This document shows positions 1 through 9,848 of a stretch of DNA of 64,000 bases, one piece after another. This stretch comes from Anaerolineales bacterium (lineage in GTDB: Bacteria; Chloroflexota; Anaerolineae; Anaerolineales; UBA11579): assembly GCA_026129305.1 (NCBI GenBank), contig JAHCII010000003.1:87252-151251 (forward strand), given 5' to 3'. The notes beneath the pieces were generated by a model. That model saw only the letters and a list, made by a program, of their open reading frames with translations, was not told the origin of the DNA and ran no database searches. The position numbers were made by a program, and so were the translations under genes. Numbering within the stretch: position 1 is the stretch's first letter; the number at the start of each line of letters is the position of its first letter.

Positions 1-1116
1 CGCCTGGACCTGGCGCAAGTCTTCGTACGCAGCCGGCTGAACCCGGTAGGCGAACTGCCGCCGCCGCAGATCGCCAGCTCCAGCCCGGAAGCGGAAGTGC
101 GCCCCAGCGCCACTACGCTGCCGCCCAGTCCCACCCCGCTGGCCACGCCCACTCCGCTCCCGCCAAACTTCATTCTGACTCCGCCGGCGCATGAAACCCA
201 GGGGCCGAACAACTGCGGCCCGGCCACGCTGGCCATGTACCTGCGTTACTACGGCTGGGGTGGCGACCAATACTCCATCTCAGACGAGATCAAGCCAATC
301 TCGGCAGACCGCAACGTAAACGTGGACGAGCTGGACTATTACATCCGCACCCGCGCCGGCTGGCTGAGCACCCTTTTCCGGGTGGACGGCAGTATCACTC
401 TGCTGAAGCAGCTGTTGGCGGCCGGGCTGCCCGTCATGGTGGAAAAGGGCCATATCATCGAGATCGACTATCTATTGAACGATGACTATTGGAACGGGCA
501 CTATGCGCTGCTGACCGGCTACGACGACGCCAGTGGCGAATTCATCTACCAGGACAGCTACAACGGCCCAGACCAGCGCATGGGCTACACGGAACTGGAC
601 ATGTGGTGGCAGCAGTTCAACCGGGTCTACACGCTGGTCTACACGCCGGACCGAGAAGCCGACGTGCAAGCCATCCTCGGGGCGGACTGGGATGCGCAAG
701 CCAACCGCCAGAACGCGATGGTGACGGCCCAGCTGGAAGTGGAAAGCGACCCAGAGAATGCTTTCGCCTGGTTCAACCTGGGCATGAACCAGGTCTACTT
801 TGGCGAATTCAACGCAGCAGCGGCCTCTTTTGACCAGGCCCGGCTGATCGGCCTGCCGATGCGCATGCTGCGCTACCAGTTCGGGCCGTTCTTTGCCTAC
901 TATCACACCAACCGACTGGACGACCTGAACCAACTGGTGGACTATGCCCTGGCGATCACGCCCAACTCGGAAGACGTGCTGATCTGGCGCGGTTGGGCGC
1001 TGCACAAGGAAGGCAATATCAACGGCGCCATCCAGCAGTTCCGTTTGGCGCAGGAAGCCAACCCCAAATCGATCTACACCGGCCCCGCGCTGACTTCGCT
1101 GGGCGCTACACCTTAG
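1..1116 (+). CDS. C39-like cysteine peptidase with C-terminal TPRs (5' end outside the window)
   Basis: The frame is open from base 1, so the true start lies upstream and only about 371 codons are visible. A Pro/Thr-rich linker is followed by a papain-like C39-type domain with the Cys box NNCGPATLAMY (Cys codon at 214-216), the His box GHYALLTGYDD (His codon at 499-501) and a following polar residue in YQDSYNG, the expected Cys-His-Asp/Asn arrangement. About three TPR-like helical repeats occupy the last 120 residues. The linker suggests an exported or surface-anchored protein, but the N-terminus is not visible. Its substrate is unknown; it could bind rather than cut peptides. Confidence 0.75.
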   Translation, partial: RLDLAQVFVRSRLNPVGELPPPQIASSSPEAEVRPSATTLPPSPTPLATPTPLPPNFILTPPAHETQGPNNCGPATLAMYLRYYGWGGDQYSISDEIKPISADRNVNVDELDYYIRTRAGWLSTLFRVDGSITLLKQLLAAGLPVMVEKGHIIEIDYLLNDDYWNGHYALLTGYDDASGEFIYQDSYNGPDQRMGYTELDMWWQQFNRVYTLVYTPDREADVQAILGADWDAQANRQNAMVTAQLEVESDPENAFAWFNLGMNQVYFGEFNAAAASFDQARLIGLPMRMLRYQFGPFFAYYHTNRLDDLNQLVDYALAITPNSEDVLIWRGWALHKEGNINGAIQQFRLAQEANPKSIYTGPALTSLGATP

Positions 1117-1163
1117 AATCAGCACCGCAGGAAACCTGCTGCCAGCCGATCGGCTATTAACCC

Positions 1164-1174
1164 TTTGTAAGAAA
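1164..1174 (+). promoter_or_regulatory. TTTGTAAGAAA motif upstream of the hrcA promoter
   Basis: The 11-mer TTTGTAAGAAA starts 35 bp before the -35 box of the hrcA promoter. The identical 11-mer starts 34 bp before the -35 box of the groES promoter (12412-12422). Function is inferred only from this repetition; it could be an UP-like element or an activator site. Confidence 0.4.
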
Positions 1175-1198
1175 GCCTGGCTTTAGGCCAACAACTTC

Positions 1199-1227
1199 TT
1201 GACTGGCTCTGTGGCGCTTGTTAAAAT
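1199..1227 (+). promoter_or_regulatory. hrcA operon promoter
   Basis: TTGACT (1199-1204) and TAAAAT (1222-1227) are separated by 17 bp, a near-consensus housekeeping-sigma promoter. The predicted transcript would start near 1234, ten bases before the CIRCE operator. Confidence 0.85.
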
Positions 1228-1243
1228 GGCTAATGGCCCTTAT

Positions 1244-1270
1244 TTAGCACTCTCAAGCCGAGAGTGCTAA
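1244..1270 (+). promoter_or_regulatory. CIRCE operator for HrcA (hrcA operon)
   Basis: TTAGCACTC, a 9-bp spacer and GAGTGCTAA form a perfect consensus CIRCE inverted repeat between the promoter and the hrcA start codon at 1286. HrcA, encoded immediately downstream, binds this element, so the operon is autoregulated. Confidence 0.97.
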
Positions 1271-1285
1271 ATATTGTGACAAACC

Positions 1286-2425
1286 ATGAAAGAGCTAAGT
1301 GAACGCCAAAAACTGATCCTGGGTCTGATCGTGCAGGACTATGTGGAAGCCGCCCAGCCGGTGGGATCCAAGCGCCTGGTGGATTATTACGGGCTGGACG
1401 TCAGTTCCGCCACCGTGCGCAACGAGATGGCCGAGCTGACCGAGAGCGGCTTTTTGCGCCAGCCTTTCACCTCAGCCGGGCGCGTGCCCACCGAGGAGGG
1501 CTTCCGTTTCTTCGTCGGCGAGCTGATGCACCGCCAGGAGCTGCCTGCCTCGATCAAGCACACCATCAGCCACCAGTTCTACCAGGCTCGCCATGAGGTG
1601 CAGCAGTGGATGCGCCTGGCCGCTTCTGTGCTGGCCAGCCAATCACGCGCTGCGGCGCTGATCACGCTGCCGCAGTCGCAGCAGGTGCGCTTCAAGCACC
1701 TGGAGTTGATCCTTACTTCGGGACGCCAGGTATTGATGATCATGGTGCTGGAGAGCGGGCAGGTGCTGCAGCAGATGCTTGCCCTCAAGGAATCCTTTTC
1801 GCAGGAACGCCTGAGCAGCATTGCCGACCAGCTCAACGGCTTGCTGCGCGGCCAGGCTGTGGAAGAAATGACGCCGCCGCCCGAGGAATTGGGCAAGCTG
1901 GCCGCCGAGGTCTTCCGCCTGGTGGGCACCGAGCTGCTGCGCCTGACCAACGGGCACGCTGGCGAGGTCTACCACGACGGCTGGACCAATGTACTGTCCG
2001 AGCCGGAGTTCAGCGAAGGCGATGCCGCCCAGCGCGCCCTGCGCGTGCTGGAAGAGCGGCCGCTGCTGGAGAGCCTGCTGACCGAAGTAATGAGCGAAAG
2101 CCAGATCGGCGGCGTGCAGGTGCTGATCGGCGGTGAAGGCCGCTGGGAGCAACTGCACGACTTCTCGCTGGTGTTGGCGCGCTACGGCGCCCCGGGCACC
2201 GCCAGCGGTTACCTGGGCGTGCTGGGGCCGATCCGCATGGCCTACGGCCGCGCCGTCTCGACTGTGGACTATGTGGCCGGGCTGCTTAGTGAAGTGGTCT
2301 CTGGTTCAATGACCAGCGGTTCAATGACCAGCGGTTCAATGACCAGCGGTTCAATGACCAGCGGTTCAATGACCAGCGGTTCAATGACCAGCGGTTCGAT
2401 GACCAGCCCCAAATCGAAGGAATAG
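1286..2425 (+). CDS. hrcA: heat-inducible transcription repressor HrcA
   Basis: HrcA represses class I heat-shock genes by binding CIRCE and needs the GroE chaperonin to stay active. The N-terminal winged helix (residues 1-75, including the conserved SATVRNEMAELTE helix and GRVPTEEGFRFFV) and the central GAF-like dimerisation region are intact. The gene follows its own CIRCE at 1244-1270 and is the first of hrcA-grpE-dnaK-dnaJ. The product is 379 aa, about 35 longer than usual, because seven GSMTS pentapeptides from a 15-bp tandem repeat (2303-2407) are added after the normal end of the family. The start ATG gives the canonical N-terminus. Confidence 0.97.
   Translation: MKELSERQKLILGLIVQDYVEAAQPVGSKRLVDYYGLDVSSATVRNEMAELTESGFLRQPFTSAGRVPTEEGFRFFVGELMHRQELPASIKHTISHQFYQARHEVQQWMRLAASVLASQSRAAALITLPQSQQVRFKHLELILTSGRQVLMIMVLESGQVLQQMLALKESFSQERLSSIADQLNGLLRGQAVEEMTPPPEELGKLAAEVFRLVGTELLRLTNGHAGEVYHDGWTNVLSEPEFSEGDAAQRALRVLEERPLLESLLTEVMSESQIGGVQVLIGGEGRWEQLHDFSLVLARYGAPGTASGYLGVLGPIRMAYGRAVSTVDYVAGLLSEVVSGSMTSGSMTSGSMTSGSMTSGSMTSGSMTSGSMTSPKSKE
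2303..2407 (+). repeat. seven tandem 15-bp units inside hrcA
   Basis: Seven copies of the unit GGTTCAATGACCAGC run head to tail; only the last differs (C-A to C-G in the fifth to seventh bases). The period is a multiple of three, so the tract encodes seven GSMTS pentapeptides and copy-number change would not break the frame. Confidence 0.97.
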
Positions 2426-2430
2426 ACATT

Positions 2431-2946
2431 ATGGAAGAAAGCCAAGAACAACACCCCGAACAAGCGGGCGACGAGCAGGCCGAGCTGACTGCGCTGCAGG
2501 CGCAGTTGGCCGAGGCCGAAGCGCTGGCTGCCCAGAACCTGGACGGCTGGCAGCGCGCCCAGGCCGAGTTCGCCAACTACAAGAAACGCCAAAGCCGCGA
2601 CCAGGAAATGCAGGCCGCAGACATCCGCGGCCGAGTCTTCCAGCGTTTTCTGGAAGTCAGTGATGACCTGGAACTGGCGCTGAAAGCGCCCCCGCAGGAC
2701 GGTGAAGGCGCCGCCTGGGCGCAGGGCATCGAGCTAATCTACCAGAAGCTGATGACCTACCTGCAGGCCGAGGGCTTGACGCGGGTCTACCCGCTGGGGG
2801 AAGCCTTTGACCCCAACCTGCACGAGGCCCTCAGCCAGGAAGAAGACAGTGAATATGAGAGCGGCACGGTCAGCGAAGTGCTGCGCCCCGGCTACTTGCT
2901 GGGCGAGCGCGTGCTGCGCCCCGCCGCGGTGAAAGTCGCAAAATAA
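2431..2946 (+). CDS. grpE: nucleotide exchange factor GrpE
   Basis: GrpE releases ADP from DnaK. The 171-aa product has an acidic, Gln/Glu-rich N-terminus, the long dimerisation coiled coil (LTALQAQLAEAEAL through residue 60) and the C-terminal beta domain with FDPNLHEALSQEED and VLRPGYLLGERVLRPAAVKVAK-type ending. It begins 5 bp after the hrcA stop, with an AAGGA element inside the hrcA end, and ends 18 bp before dnaK, so it is the second gene of the CIRCE-controlled operon. Confidence 0.96.
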   Translation: MEESQEQHPEQAGDEQAELTALQAQLAEAEALAAQNLDGWQRAQAEFANYKKRQSRDQEMQAADIRGRVFQRFLEVSDDLELALKAPPQDGEGAAWAQGIELIYQKLMTYLQAEGLTRVYPLGEAFDPNLHEALSQEEDSEYESGTVSEVLRPGYLLGERVLRPAAVKVAK

Positions 2947-2964
2947 TCAGAGGAGAGAGCAATC

Positions 2965-4863
2965 ATGGCAAAAATCATTGGCATTGACTTGGGCACCACC
3001 AACTCGGTGGGCGCCGTGATGGAAGGCGGCGAGCCGGTGGTGATCCCCACCGCCGAAGGCGACCGGCTGGTGCCTTCGGTAGTGGCGATCAACAAGAATG
3101 GCGAACGCCTGGTGGGCCGCGCCGCCCGCAACCAGGCAGTGGTCAACCCGGAGAACACGATCTATTCGATCAAGCGCTTTATGGGCCGCAAGTACGACGA
3201 TCCCGAGACCGCCAAGGCACTGGAAGTGGTGCCTTACAAGATCGAGAAGGGCGGCAACGACGGCATTGAAGTCCAACTGGGCGGCAAGCAATACACGCCG
3301 CCGGAGGTCTCGGCCATGATCCTGGCCAAGATCAAAGCCGACGCCGAAGCCTACCTGGGCGAAACCGTCACCCAGGCGGTGATCACCGTGCCGGCTTACT
3401 TCAACGATGCCCAGCGCAACGCCACCAAAGACGCCGGCAAGATCGCCGGCCTAGAGGTGCTGCGCATCATCAACGAACCGACTGCTTCTTCACTGGCCTA
3501 CGGCCTGGACAAGAAGAAGAACGAGATCATCGCCGTCTACGACCTGGGCGGCGGCACCTTCGACATTTCGATCCTCGACGTGGGCGACGGCGTCTTCCAG
3601 GTGCGCAGCACCTCGGGCGACACCTTCCTGGGCGGCGACGACTTCGACCACCGCATCATCAATTACCTGGCGGATGAGTTCCAGAAAGAGCAGGGCATTG
3701 ACCTGCGCAATGACCGCCAGTCGCTGCAGCGCTTGAAGGAAGCCGCCGAAAAGGCCAAGATCGAGCTGTCCACACTGCAGCAGACCGAGATCAACTTGCC
3801 TTACGTCACCGCAGACGCCTCCGGCCCCAAGCACCTGGTGACGCAGCTGACGCGGGCCAAGCTGGAGCAGCTGACCGGCGATCTGATTGAGCGCTCGCTG
3901 GGGCCGGTGCGCCAGGCTTTGAAGGACGCCGACCTGCAGCCCAGCGAAATCAACGAAGTAGTGCTGGTGGGCGGCATGACGCGCATGCCCGCCGTGCAGG
4001 AAGCGGTCAAGAAGCTGTTTGGCAAGGAACCGCACCGCGGCGTGAACCCGGACGAGGTCGTCGCCATCGGTGCGGCGATCCAGGCCGGCGTCTTGGGCGG
4101 CGACGTCAAGGACATCCTGCTGCTGGACGTCACCCCGCTGACCCTGTCGATCGAAACCCTGGGCGGCGTGGCCACCCCGCTGATCGAGCGCAACACCACC
4201 ATCCCGACCCGCAAGAGCCAGATATTCTCCACGGCGGCGGACAACCAAAACCAAGTGGAGGTCAATGTGCTGCAGGGCGAACGGCCCATGGCAACGGACA
4301 ACAAGTCGCTGGGCAAGTTCGTGCTGGACGGCATACCGCCGGCGCCGCGCGGCGTGCCCCAGATCGAAGTGACCTTTGACATCGACGCCAACGGTATCCT
4401 CAACGTGACCGCCGCCGACAAAGCCACCGGCAAGAGCCAGCACATCACCATCACCGCCTCCTCCGGCCTGTCCGACAACGAAGTCGAGCGCATGCGCAAA
4501 GAGGCCGAAAGCCACGCCGAGGACGACAAGAAACGCCGCGAGCTGGTGGAAGCGCGCAACAACGGCGACAGCGCAGCCTACACCGCCGAAAAGACGGTGA
4601 AGGACCTGGGCGACAAAGTCAGCGCGGAACATAAGCAGGAGATCGAAGACGCAGTGGCCAAGGTGCGCGCCGCCCTGCCGGGCGAGGACGCGGCGGCGAT
4701 CAATAGCGCCAGCGAAGCCCTGATGGAACTGGTGCAGAAGCTGGGCGCCGAAGCCTACCAGCAAGCCGGCCCGGCTGCCGAAGGCAGCCCGGAAGGCGGC
4801 GAAGGCCCAGCCGGCGGCGATGATGTGGTGGAGGGTGAATTCAAAGAGGCAAGCGATCAGTAA
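2965..4863 (+). CDS. dnaK: molecular chaperone DnaK (Hsp70)
   Basis: DnaK is the ATP-dependent Hsp70 that works with DnaJ and GrpE. The 632-aa length is typical. Visible signatures are [11 protein letters not shown] at the N-terminus, [17 protein letters not shown] in the second ATPase subdomain, [14 protein letters not shown] in the third, then the interdomain linker ([18 protein letters not shown]), the substrate-binding beta sandwich and a helical lid ending in a Gly/Glu-rich disordered tail ([14 protein letters not shown]). The start is preceded by the strong AGAGGAG site at 2949-2956. It is the third gene of the heat-shock operon. Confidence 0.99.
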   Translation: MAKIIGIDLGTTNSVGAVMEGGEPVVIPTAEGDRLVPSVVAINKNGERLVGRAARNQAVVNPENTIYSIKRFMGRKYDDPETAKALEVVPYKIEKGGNDGIEVQLGGKQYTPPEVSAMILAKIKADAEAYLGETVTQAVITVPAYFNDAQRNATKDAGKIAGLEVLRIINEPTASSLAYGLDKKKNEIIAVYDLGGGTFDISILDVGDGVFQVRSTSGDTFLGGDDFDHRIINYLADEFQKEQGIDLRNDRQSLQRLKEAAEKAKIELSTLQQTEINLPYVTADASGPKHLVTQLTRAKLEQLTGDLIERSLGPVRQALKDADLQPSEINEVVLVGGMTRMPAVQEAVKKLFGKEPHRGVNPDEVVAIGAAIQAGVLGGDVKDILLLDVTPLTLSIETLGGVATPLIERNTTIPTRKSQIFSTAADNQNQVEVNVLQGERPMATDNKSLGKFVLDGIPPAPRGVPQIEVTFDIDANGILNVTAADKATGKSQHITITASSGLSDNEVERMRKEAESHAEDDKKRRELVEARNNGDSAAYTAEKTVKDLGDKVSAEHKQEIEDAVAKVRAALPGEDAAAINSASEALMELVQKLGAEAYQQAGPAAEGSPEGGEGPAGGDDVVEGEFKEASDQ

Positions 4864-4944
4864 TCAGGAACCCGTGAACAGGAGAGTGGCAGCCGTAATC
4901 TACACCTGATCCCGAATCGCGAATTCCTGATCGCTGCATATACC

Positions 4945-6066
4945 ATGGCCAAACGCGACTACTACGAAACCCTGGGCGTGCCGCGGGGCGCCTCGCCGGA
5001 AGAGCTAAAATCCGCCTTCCGGCGCTTGGCGCGTCAGTACCACCCCGACGTGAACAAATCCCCGGACGCCGAAGAGCGCTTCAAAGAGCTTAACGAAGCG
5101 TATGCCGTGCTGTCTGACGAGCAAAAGCGGGCCGCCTACGACCGCTTCGGTCACGCCGGGGTGGACGGCATGGGCGGCATGCCAGACTTCACCAATGTGG
5201 ATCTGGGCGACATCTTCGAGGAGCTGTTTGGCAGCGCGTTCGGCCGGCGCTCGGCGCAGGCGCGCACCGCGCCGCGCCGCGGGGCCGACCTGCAGTACAA
5301 CCTGGCGCTGGAATTCGAAGAAGCCGTCTTTGGCGTAGGGAAAGAGATCGAATTCCCGCGCGACGAGGCGTGTTCACACTGCTCAGGCGAAGGGGCAGAG
5401 CCGGGCACCAGCAAGAGCAGCTGCGCCACCTGCGGCGGCCGCGGCGAAGTGCGCCAGAACCGCCAGACCTTCTTCGGCAATATGGTGCAGGTGACCACCT
5501 GCCCAGAATGCCGCGGCAGCGGTGAGATCATCGCCACACCCTGCCGGCAGTGCAGCGGGCGCGGCCTGGAACGCAAGACGATCAAGCGCAAGGTGGATAT
5601 CCCCGGCGGCGTAGACAGCGGCACTCAGGTGCGCCTGAGCGCCGAGGGCCAGCCGGGCATCAACGGTGGCCCACAGGGCGACCTGTACATCGCCATCCGG
5701 GTCAAGGATCACCAATACTTCCAGCGCCGCGAGAACGACATCCTGCTCGACCTGGACGTCAATATCGCCCAGGCCACGCTGGGCGCCGAAGTGGAAGTGC
5801 CCACCGTGGACGGGCCGGCGATCCTGAGCATTCCGGCCGGCGTACAGCCGGGCAAGGTGCTGCGCATGCGCGGCAAAGGCGTGCCGCACCTGCGCGGCGG
5901 CGGGCGCGGCGACCAACTGGTGATGGTGGATGTGGCCATCCCCACCAAGCTGAGCGCCGAGCAGCGCGCGCTGTTTGAGCAGCTGGCCAGCACCATGGGC
6001 ACCGAGGTGAAGCCCAAGGAGAGCGGCGGCTGGTTGGAGAAGCTGCGCGAAGCCTTTGGTGGCTAG
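4945..6066 (+). CDS. dnaJ: chaperone DnaJ (Hsp40, type I)
   Basis: DnaJ stimulates DnaK ATPase and delivers substrates. The 373-aa product has all type I parts in order: J domain (residues 1-70) with the HPD motif in YHPDVNK, a Gly/Phe stretch, four zinc-binding CxxCxGxG repeats ([32 protein letters not shown]) and two C-terminal beta domains. An 81-bp gap after dnaK carries no recognisable promoter, and no clear ribosome-binding site precedes the ATG. Its stop codon overlaps the convergent transporter gene by 4 bp. Confidence 0.97.
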   Translation: MAKRDYYETLGVPRGASPEELKSAFRRLARQYHPDVNKSPDAEERFKELNEAYAVLSDEQKRAAYDRFGHAGVDGMGGMPDFTNVDLGDIFEELFGSAFGRRSAQARTAPRRGADLQYNLALEFEEAVFGVGKEIEFPRDEACSHCSGEGAEPGTSKSSCATCGGRGEVRQNRQTFFGNMVQVTTCPECRGSGEIIATPCRQCSGRGLERKTIKRKVDIPGGVDSGTQVRLSAEGQPGINGGPQGDLYIAIRVKDHQYFQRRENDILLDLDVNIAQATLGAEVEVPTVDGPAILSIPAGVQPGKVLRMRGKGVPHLRGGGRGDQLVMVDVAIPTKLSAEQRALFEQLASTMGTEVKPKESGGWLEKLREAFGG

Positions 6067-7340
6067 GGTTCAAAGCCTCCCAGGGTGGCCGCCACTTCGG
6101 CGGGCTCCGGGATTGCTGGAAGCAACGCTGCCTGGCGCAGTGATGCCTGAGCCAGAGCATAAAAAGCGGTCAGAAAATACAGTCCGGCCCCCAACAAGTA
6201 AACTGCGCGGATGGGAATCAGGTCCGCCAGCCCGGCCAGGAGCAGCCCAGCCACCATAAAGGCTAGATTGGCCAGCATTTGGCGCGTGGCGTACACCCGA
6301 CCCAGCACTTCGCCCTTGATCGTGGCCTGCAGCAGTGAATCCTGGGCCACATCGCGCAAGGCCATCGGCAGCCCGTAGAGCAGCATGACCAGCAAGGCCA
6401 GCCAAATATTGGCGGTCAGCGCGTAGACAACGGTCAAGAGCGCCATCAGCAGCGCATTGATGATGATCACCCAACCGGGTCGCTTTCCCAAGCGGCTGGC
6501 AAAAGCCACTGCGATGGCCGCGCCGATAATATTGCTGCCGAAGTAGACTGCGTTCTGGTAGCCGAAGAATTCCTCGCCGACCTTAAAGCCTTCTATCGTA
6601 AAGGCCAGCATCAGCGCCGCCGTCCAAATCGCATGGGGCCAATGCTCCAGAAACTCCATGGTGATCAAGGAACGGGCCAGGTCATGCTGGCGCAGATAGG
6701 CCAAACCAGAGCGGATCGAACGCCAGATCGGCTCAGCGTTTTTGCGGGCCTGCCTGGCGACCAGGCCGGGGACAACCACGATACGGGTGACCAGCAGCGC
6801 GGCCAGGAGGAAGAGCACCAGATTGATGGCCACAATCGTGGCCAAGCCAAATTGCAAGATCATGATCCCGCCCAAGCCATAGCCAAGCGCCATGACCGCA
6901 TAATTCGTACTGTGGATCAAGCTGTTGGCATGTACAAGCGCGGCTTTATCCACCAGCGTGGGCAGCAGGGAAAGCATGGCCGGCTTGTAAAACGCGTCAG
7001 TCAGCGACAAACCCGCCACCACCACATAGGCCAGCCAGATATTCAGGACTTCGCCCATAAGCAGCGTAGAGACCCCCACCAGTAGCGCCTGCGCCAGGGC
7101 CACACCGATCAGCATCCTTTTGCGCGGATAGCGGTCCACCAGGGCGCCGGCCAGCTGCCCGACCAGCACATAGGGCAGTGAAGTGGCCACCAGCACCCCA
7201 GCCGCCTGCAAGGTGGACCCGGTTTGTTCGAAGATCACCACCACCACACCGATCTTGTAAAGCTGAACGGCAAAGGTTGAAGTGATCTGCGCCAACCAAA
7301 GAAAAACAAACGAACCTTTGCGCAACAGGGTTAGATACAT
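6063..7340 (-). CDS. MFS transporter
   Basis: The 425-aa product is a polytopic inner-membrane protein with about twelve hydrophobic segments and the pattern of the major facilitator superfamily (the loop 2-3 region [20 protein letters not shown] matches the conserved MFS motif A, G-x-L-x-D-R-x-x-R/K). The closest general resemblance is to the enterobactin/macrolide-exporter branch, but substrate cannot be assigned from sequence alone. The gene is monocistronic, converges on dnaJ with a 4-bp overlap and is divergent from prmA across about 134 bp. Confidence 0.88.
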   Translation of the reverse strand: MYLTLLRKGSFVFLWLAQITSTFAVQLYKIGVVVVIFEQTGSTLQAAGVLVATSLPYVLVGQLAGALVDRYPRKRMLIGVALAQALLVGVSTLLMGEVLNIWLAYVVVAGLSLTDAFYKPAMLSLLPTLVDKAALVHANSLIHSTNYAVMALGYGLGGIMILQFGLATIVAINLVLFLLAALLVTRIVVVPGLVARQARKNAEPIWRSIRSGLAYLRQHDLARSLITMEFLEHWPHAIWTAALMLAFTIEGFKVGEEFFGYQNAVYFGSNIIGAAIAVAFASRLGKRPGWVIIINALLMALLTVVYALTANIWLALLVMLLYGLPMALRDVAQDSLLQATIKGEVLGRVYATRQMLANLAFMVAGLLLAGLADLIPIRAVYLLGAGLYFLTAFYALAQASLRQAALLPAIPEPAEVAATLGGFEP

Positions 7341-7461
7341 TCTGAAAGAACCTCACTGCAGTTTACAAGCGACCAAGGCCAAAAAACGCCTGGCTGAGAG
7401 AGTGGATGGTACCAGCAGACCGGATGGGAGTCGCCTGAAATCTTGCAGAGCAACTATACGT

Positions 7462-7467
7462 TATACT
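7462..7467 (+). promoter_or_regulatory. -10 box of leaderless prmA
   Basis: TATACT ends 7 nt before the GTG start at 7475, so a transcript would begin at or next to the start codon. No good -35 box was found at 16-18 bp. Confidence 0.6.
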
Positions 7468-7474
7468 GCGCGGG

Positions 7475-8392
7475 GTGAGCACAACTCCCACTGCCTGGCT
7501 GCGCATCTCGCTTGAAGTAGACCCCGAGCTGGCCGAAGCCGTCTCCGAAGTGCTGGCGCGGTACCTGCCGGGCGGCGTTGCCATCGAGAGCACGGCTGTC
7601 ACCGCGGATGCCGAAGATGAGGGCCACCCCATTGGCCCCCTGCGCGTGCTGGGCTACATCCCGCACGACGCCCAAACCGAAGAAGTGCGCAGCCAGATCG
7701 AACAAGGCCTGCGCTACCTGGCGATGATCCAGCCGCTGCCGGACCCCAACTACGAAACCATCCACGAACAGAACTGGATGGAATCCTGGAAGCAGCACTA
7801 CCACCCGCTGAGCATCGGCGAACGCCTGGTGGTGCTGCCGGCCTGGGTGCAGATGGACACCGCCGGACGCGTGGAGGTGCGCATCGAGCCGGGCATGGCC
7901 TTCGGCACCGGCGTGCACCCCACCACGCAGCTCAGCTTGGAACTGCTGGAAGCGCACCTGCAGCCCGGCGATGCGCTGATCGATATTGGCTGCGGCTCGG
8001 CCATCCTGGCCATCGCCGGGGCCAAGCTGGGCGCCGCCCCGGTGCTGGCAGTGGACAACGACGCCAGCACGATGGACAATGCCCGCCACAATATTGCGCT
8101 CAATCAAGCCGGAGTGGAATTAGGGGTCGGCTCCGTGGCCGAGGTCTTGGCCGGTCATTTCGGCCAGCAACAGGCCGAAGTGGTGGTGGCCAACATTCTG
8201 GCGCCGGTGCTGGTGCGCCTGTTGGACGCTGGGCTGCACAAGCTGCTCAAACCGGGCGGCGTGCTGGTGCTCTCCGGTATTCTGGCCGAGCAGGAGCCTG
8301 AGCTGCGCGCCGCCCTGGCGGCGGCCGGCCTGCAAATTACCGCCGAGCGCCGCAGCGGTGACTGGCTGGGACTGGCCGCAAAGATGATTTAG
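7475..8392 (+). CDS. prmA: ribosomal protein L11 methyltransferase
   Basis: PrmA uses S-adenosylmethionine to methylate lysines and the N-terminus of ribosomal protein L11. The 305-aa protein has an N-terminal substrate-recognition domain and a class I methyltransferase domain with FGTGVHPTTQLSLELLE, the SAM-binding DIGCGSAILAIAGAKLG and the VVANILAPV motif corresponding to the family's NI loop. The GTG start lies 7 nt after a TATACT box, so no ribosome-binding site is expected. The substrate gene rplK is also in this window at 62193-62618, but not linked. Confidence 0.95.
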   Translation: MSTTPTAWLRISLEVDPELAEAVSEVLARYLPGGVAIESTAVTADAEDEGHPIGPLRVLGYIPHDAQTEEVRSQIEQGLRYLAMIQPLPDPNYETIHEQNWMESWKQHYHPLSIGERLVVLPAWVQMDTAGRVEVRIEPGMAFGTGVHPTTQLSLELLEAHLQPGDALIDIGCGSAILAIAGAKLGAAPVLAVDNDASTMDNARHNIALNQAGVELGVGSVAEVLAGHFGQQQAEVVVANILAPVLVRLLDAGLHKLLKPGGVLVLSGILAEQEPELRAALAAAGLQITAERRSGDWLGLAAKMI

Positions 8393-8412
8393 GGGCGGCT
8401 CACAGCCGCCCT
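8390..8412. repeat. degenerate GGGGCGGCT palindrome at the prmA 3' end
   Basis: GGGCGGCT (8393-8400), a 3-nt loop and AGCCGCCC (8404-8411) form a hairpin that begins in the prmA stop codon and lies between convergent genes. It resembles the longer perfect palindromes at 16852-16881 and 42161-42188. It has no U-tract. Confidence 0.5.
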
Positions 8413-8420
8413 GGGCGAAT

Positions 8421-8996
8421 TTAGCGCTGCAGCCAGCGGTCCAGGCCGTCTGGCAGCTGGTAGCCCGCCAACGCATCCAGCAATGCATCAGGCTGCGCGG
8501 ACTGGAAGTACAGGCGCTGGTGCTCCCAGAAAGTGAAGCCTTCTTTATTGGCGTGCTCCATGAAAACCAGCAAGTGGTCAAAATAGGCATAAGCGTTGAG
8601 AAAACCGATCGGCTTGGCATGCAAGCCGATCTGCGCCCAGGTGAGCGCCTCAAAGACCTCTTCCAGCGTGCCGAAGCCGCCGGGCATGGCCACAAAGGCA
8701 TCGGAAAGCTCGATCATGCGCGCCTTGCGGGCGTGCATGCCGTCCACCAGCTCCAGGCGGGTCAGGCGCTGGTGGGCCAGCTCCGGCTTGTTGAAGTTGA
8801 GCGGCAGGATGCCGGTCACCTGGCCTCCGGCCTCCAGGGCGGCGTCAGCCACGGCGCCCATCAGGCCGGTGCTGCCGCCGCCGTAGACCAGTTCCAGTCC
8901 GCGGCCGGCGATGGTGCGGCCCATGGCCCGCGCGGCTTCAATGTATTTGGGCGGCACTTCATCCGAAGAACCACAATAGACACATACGGATTTCAT
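8421..8996 (-). CDS. LOG-family Rossmann-fold protein (TIGR00730)
   Basis: The 191-aa product starts with the Rossmann motif [13 protein letters not shown] and carries the family signature [16 protein letters not shown] (PGGxGTxxE), found in LOG-type cytokinin nucleoside 5'-monophosphate phosphoribohydrolases once called lysine decarboxylases. Members hydrolyse nucleoside monophosphates to base and ribose 5-phosphate; the physiological substrate here is unknown. Its ATG overlaps the trmD stop (ATGA at 8993-8996), so it is translated from the trmD transcript. Confidence 0.92.
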   Translation of the reverse strand: MKSVCVYCGSSDEVPPKYIEAARAMGRTIAGRGLELVYGGGSTGLMGAVADAALEAGGQVTGILPLNFNKPELAHQRLTRLELVDGMHARKARMIELSDAFVAMPGGFGTLEEVFEALTWAQIGLHAKPIGFLNAYAYFDHLLVFMEHANKEGFTFWEHQRLYFQSAQPDALLDALAGYQLPDGLDRWLQR

Positions 8997-9733
8997 TTCG
9001 TCTCTTCCTCTTCTTTGGCGATTTTAAACAATTTCTGATCTTCTGCGCTCAGCGTCATGCGCGCCAGTAGGTCCGGCCGGCGCTGGGCGGTGCGCAGCAG
9101 CGCCTGGCCGCGGCGCCAGCGTTGGATGCGGGCGTGGTCGCCGGAGAGCAGCACGGGCGGCACGCCCCAGCCGCGAAACTCCGGCGGCCGCGTGTAATGC
9201 GGATGCTCCAACAGCCCAGTGGCGTGCGAGTCGCTGGCGGCGCCCTGTGGGTCGCCCAACACACCGGGCAGGCAGCGCGCCACGGCGTCGATCAGCGCCA
9301 GGGCCGGCAGCTCGCCGCCGGTCAACACAAAATCGCCCAGCGAGATCTCATCACTGGCCAAGTGCTGGCGCACGCGTTCGTCCACACCCTCGTAGCGCCC
9401 GCAGAGCAGCGCCAGCCGCGGCTGCCGGCTCAATTCTTGCGCCACAGTCTGGCTAAATGGCCGCCCCTGCGGGGTGAGCAGGATGACCGGCACGGCGGGC
9501 GCCCGGCCCAACACGGCCTCCACCGCGGCGAAGAGCGGCTCGGGCTTCATCACCATACCGCCGCCGCCGCCGTACGGCTCATCGTCAGTGACCTGGTGTT
9601 TGTCGGTGGCGTAGTCACGAATATTGTGCAGGGCCACCTGCAGCCAGCCGGCCTGGCGGGCCCGGCCCAAAATGCTGGTCCCCAGGTAGGTTTCAAACAA
9701 TTCCGGGAACAGGCTGAACACATCGAATTGCAT
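8993..9733 (-). CDS. trmD: tRNA (guanine-37-N1)-methyltransferase TrmD
   Basis: TrmD methylates G37 next to the anticodon. The 246-aa product has the family start [17 protein letters not shown] and the deep-trefoil-knot SPOUT motifs [12 protein letters not shown] and [25 protein letters not shown] split below twenty residues in the usual positions, followed by the helical C-terminal domain. TAGAAT on the minus strand (9745-9740) ends 6 nt before the ATG, giving a predicted leaderless message. It is the first gene of a two-gene unit with the LOG protein rather than sitting beside rpsP or rimM as in many bacteria. Confidence 0.96.
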   Translation of the reverse strand: MQFDVFSLFPELFETYLGTSILGRARQAGWLQVALHNIRDYATDKHQVTDDEPYGGGGGMVMKPEPLFAAVEAVLGRAPAVPVILLTPQGRPFSQTVAQELSRQPRLALLCGRYEGVDERVRQHLASDEISLGDFVLTGGELPALALIDAVARCLPGVLGDPQGAASDSHATGLLEHPHYTRPPEFRGWGVPPVLLSGDHARIQRWRRGQALLRTAQRRPDLLARMTLSAEDQKLFKIAKEEEETK

Positions 9734-9739
9734 GCGCTC

Positions 9740-9745
9740 ATTCTA
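9740..9745 (-). promoter_or_regulatory. -10 box of leaderless trmD
   Basis: Minus-strand TAGAAT ends 6 nt before the trmD ATG. A good -35 was not found. Confidence 0.55.
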
Positions 9746-9812
9746 TCAGCGCCAGGACCTGGGGTTTGGATCAGCCCCAGCCACAATCTCATAAGGTTCT
9801 CATAGCCTTTTC

Positions 9813-9842
9813 TTGACGGGCAATTCCTGCGGCCAGTACAAT
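9813..9842 (+). promoter_or_regulatory. promoter of the tandem TPR genes
   Basis: TTGACG (9813-9818) and TACAAT (9837-9842) are spaced 18 bp. The -10 box ends 6 nt before ATG 9849. A longer frame starting with TTG at 9813 would begin inside the -35 box and is rejected. Confidence 0.85.
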
Positions 9843-9848
9843 CGCGGC

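Noticed and set aside
3490..4764. 424-codon minus-strand frame across dnaK
   Set aside because: Antisense shadow with His/Gln/Val-rich nonsense composition.
9813..9848. Upstream TTG start for the first TPR gene
   Set aside because: The TTG is part of the -35 box TTGACG, so it would not be transcribed.
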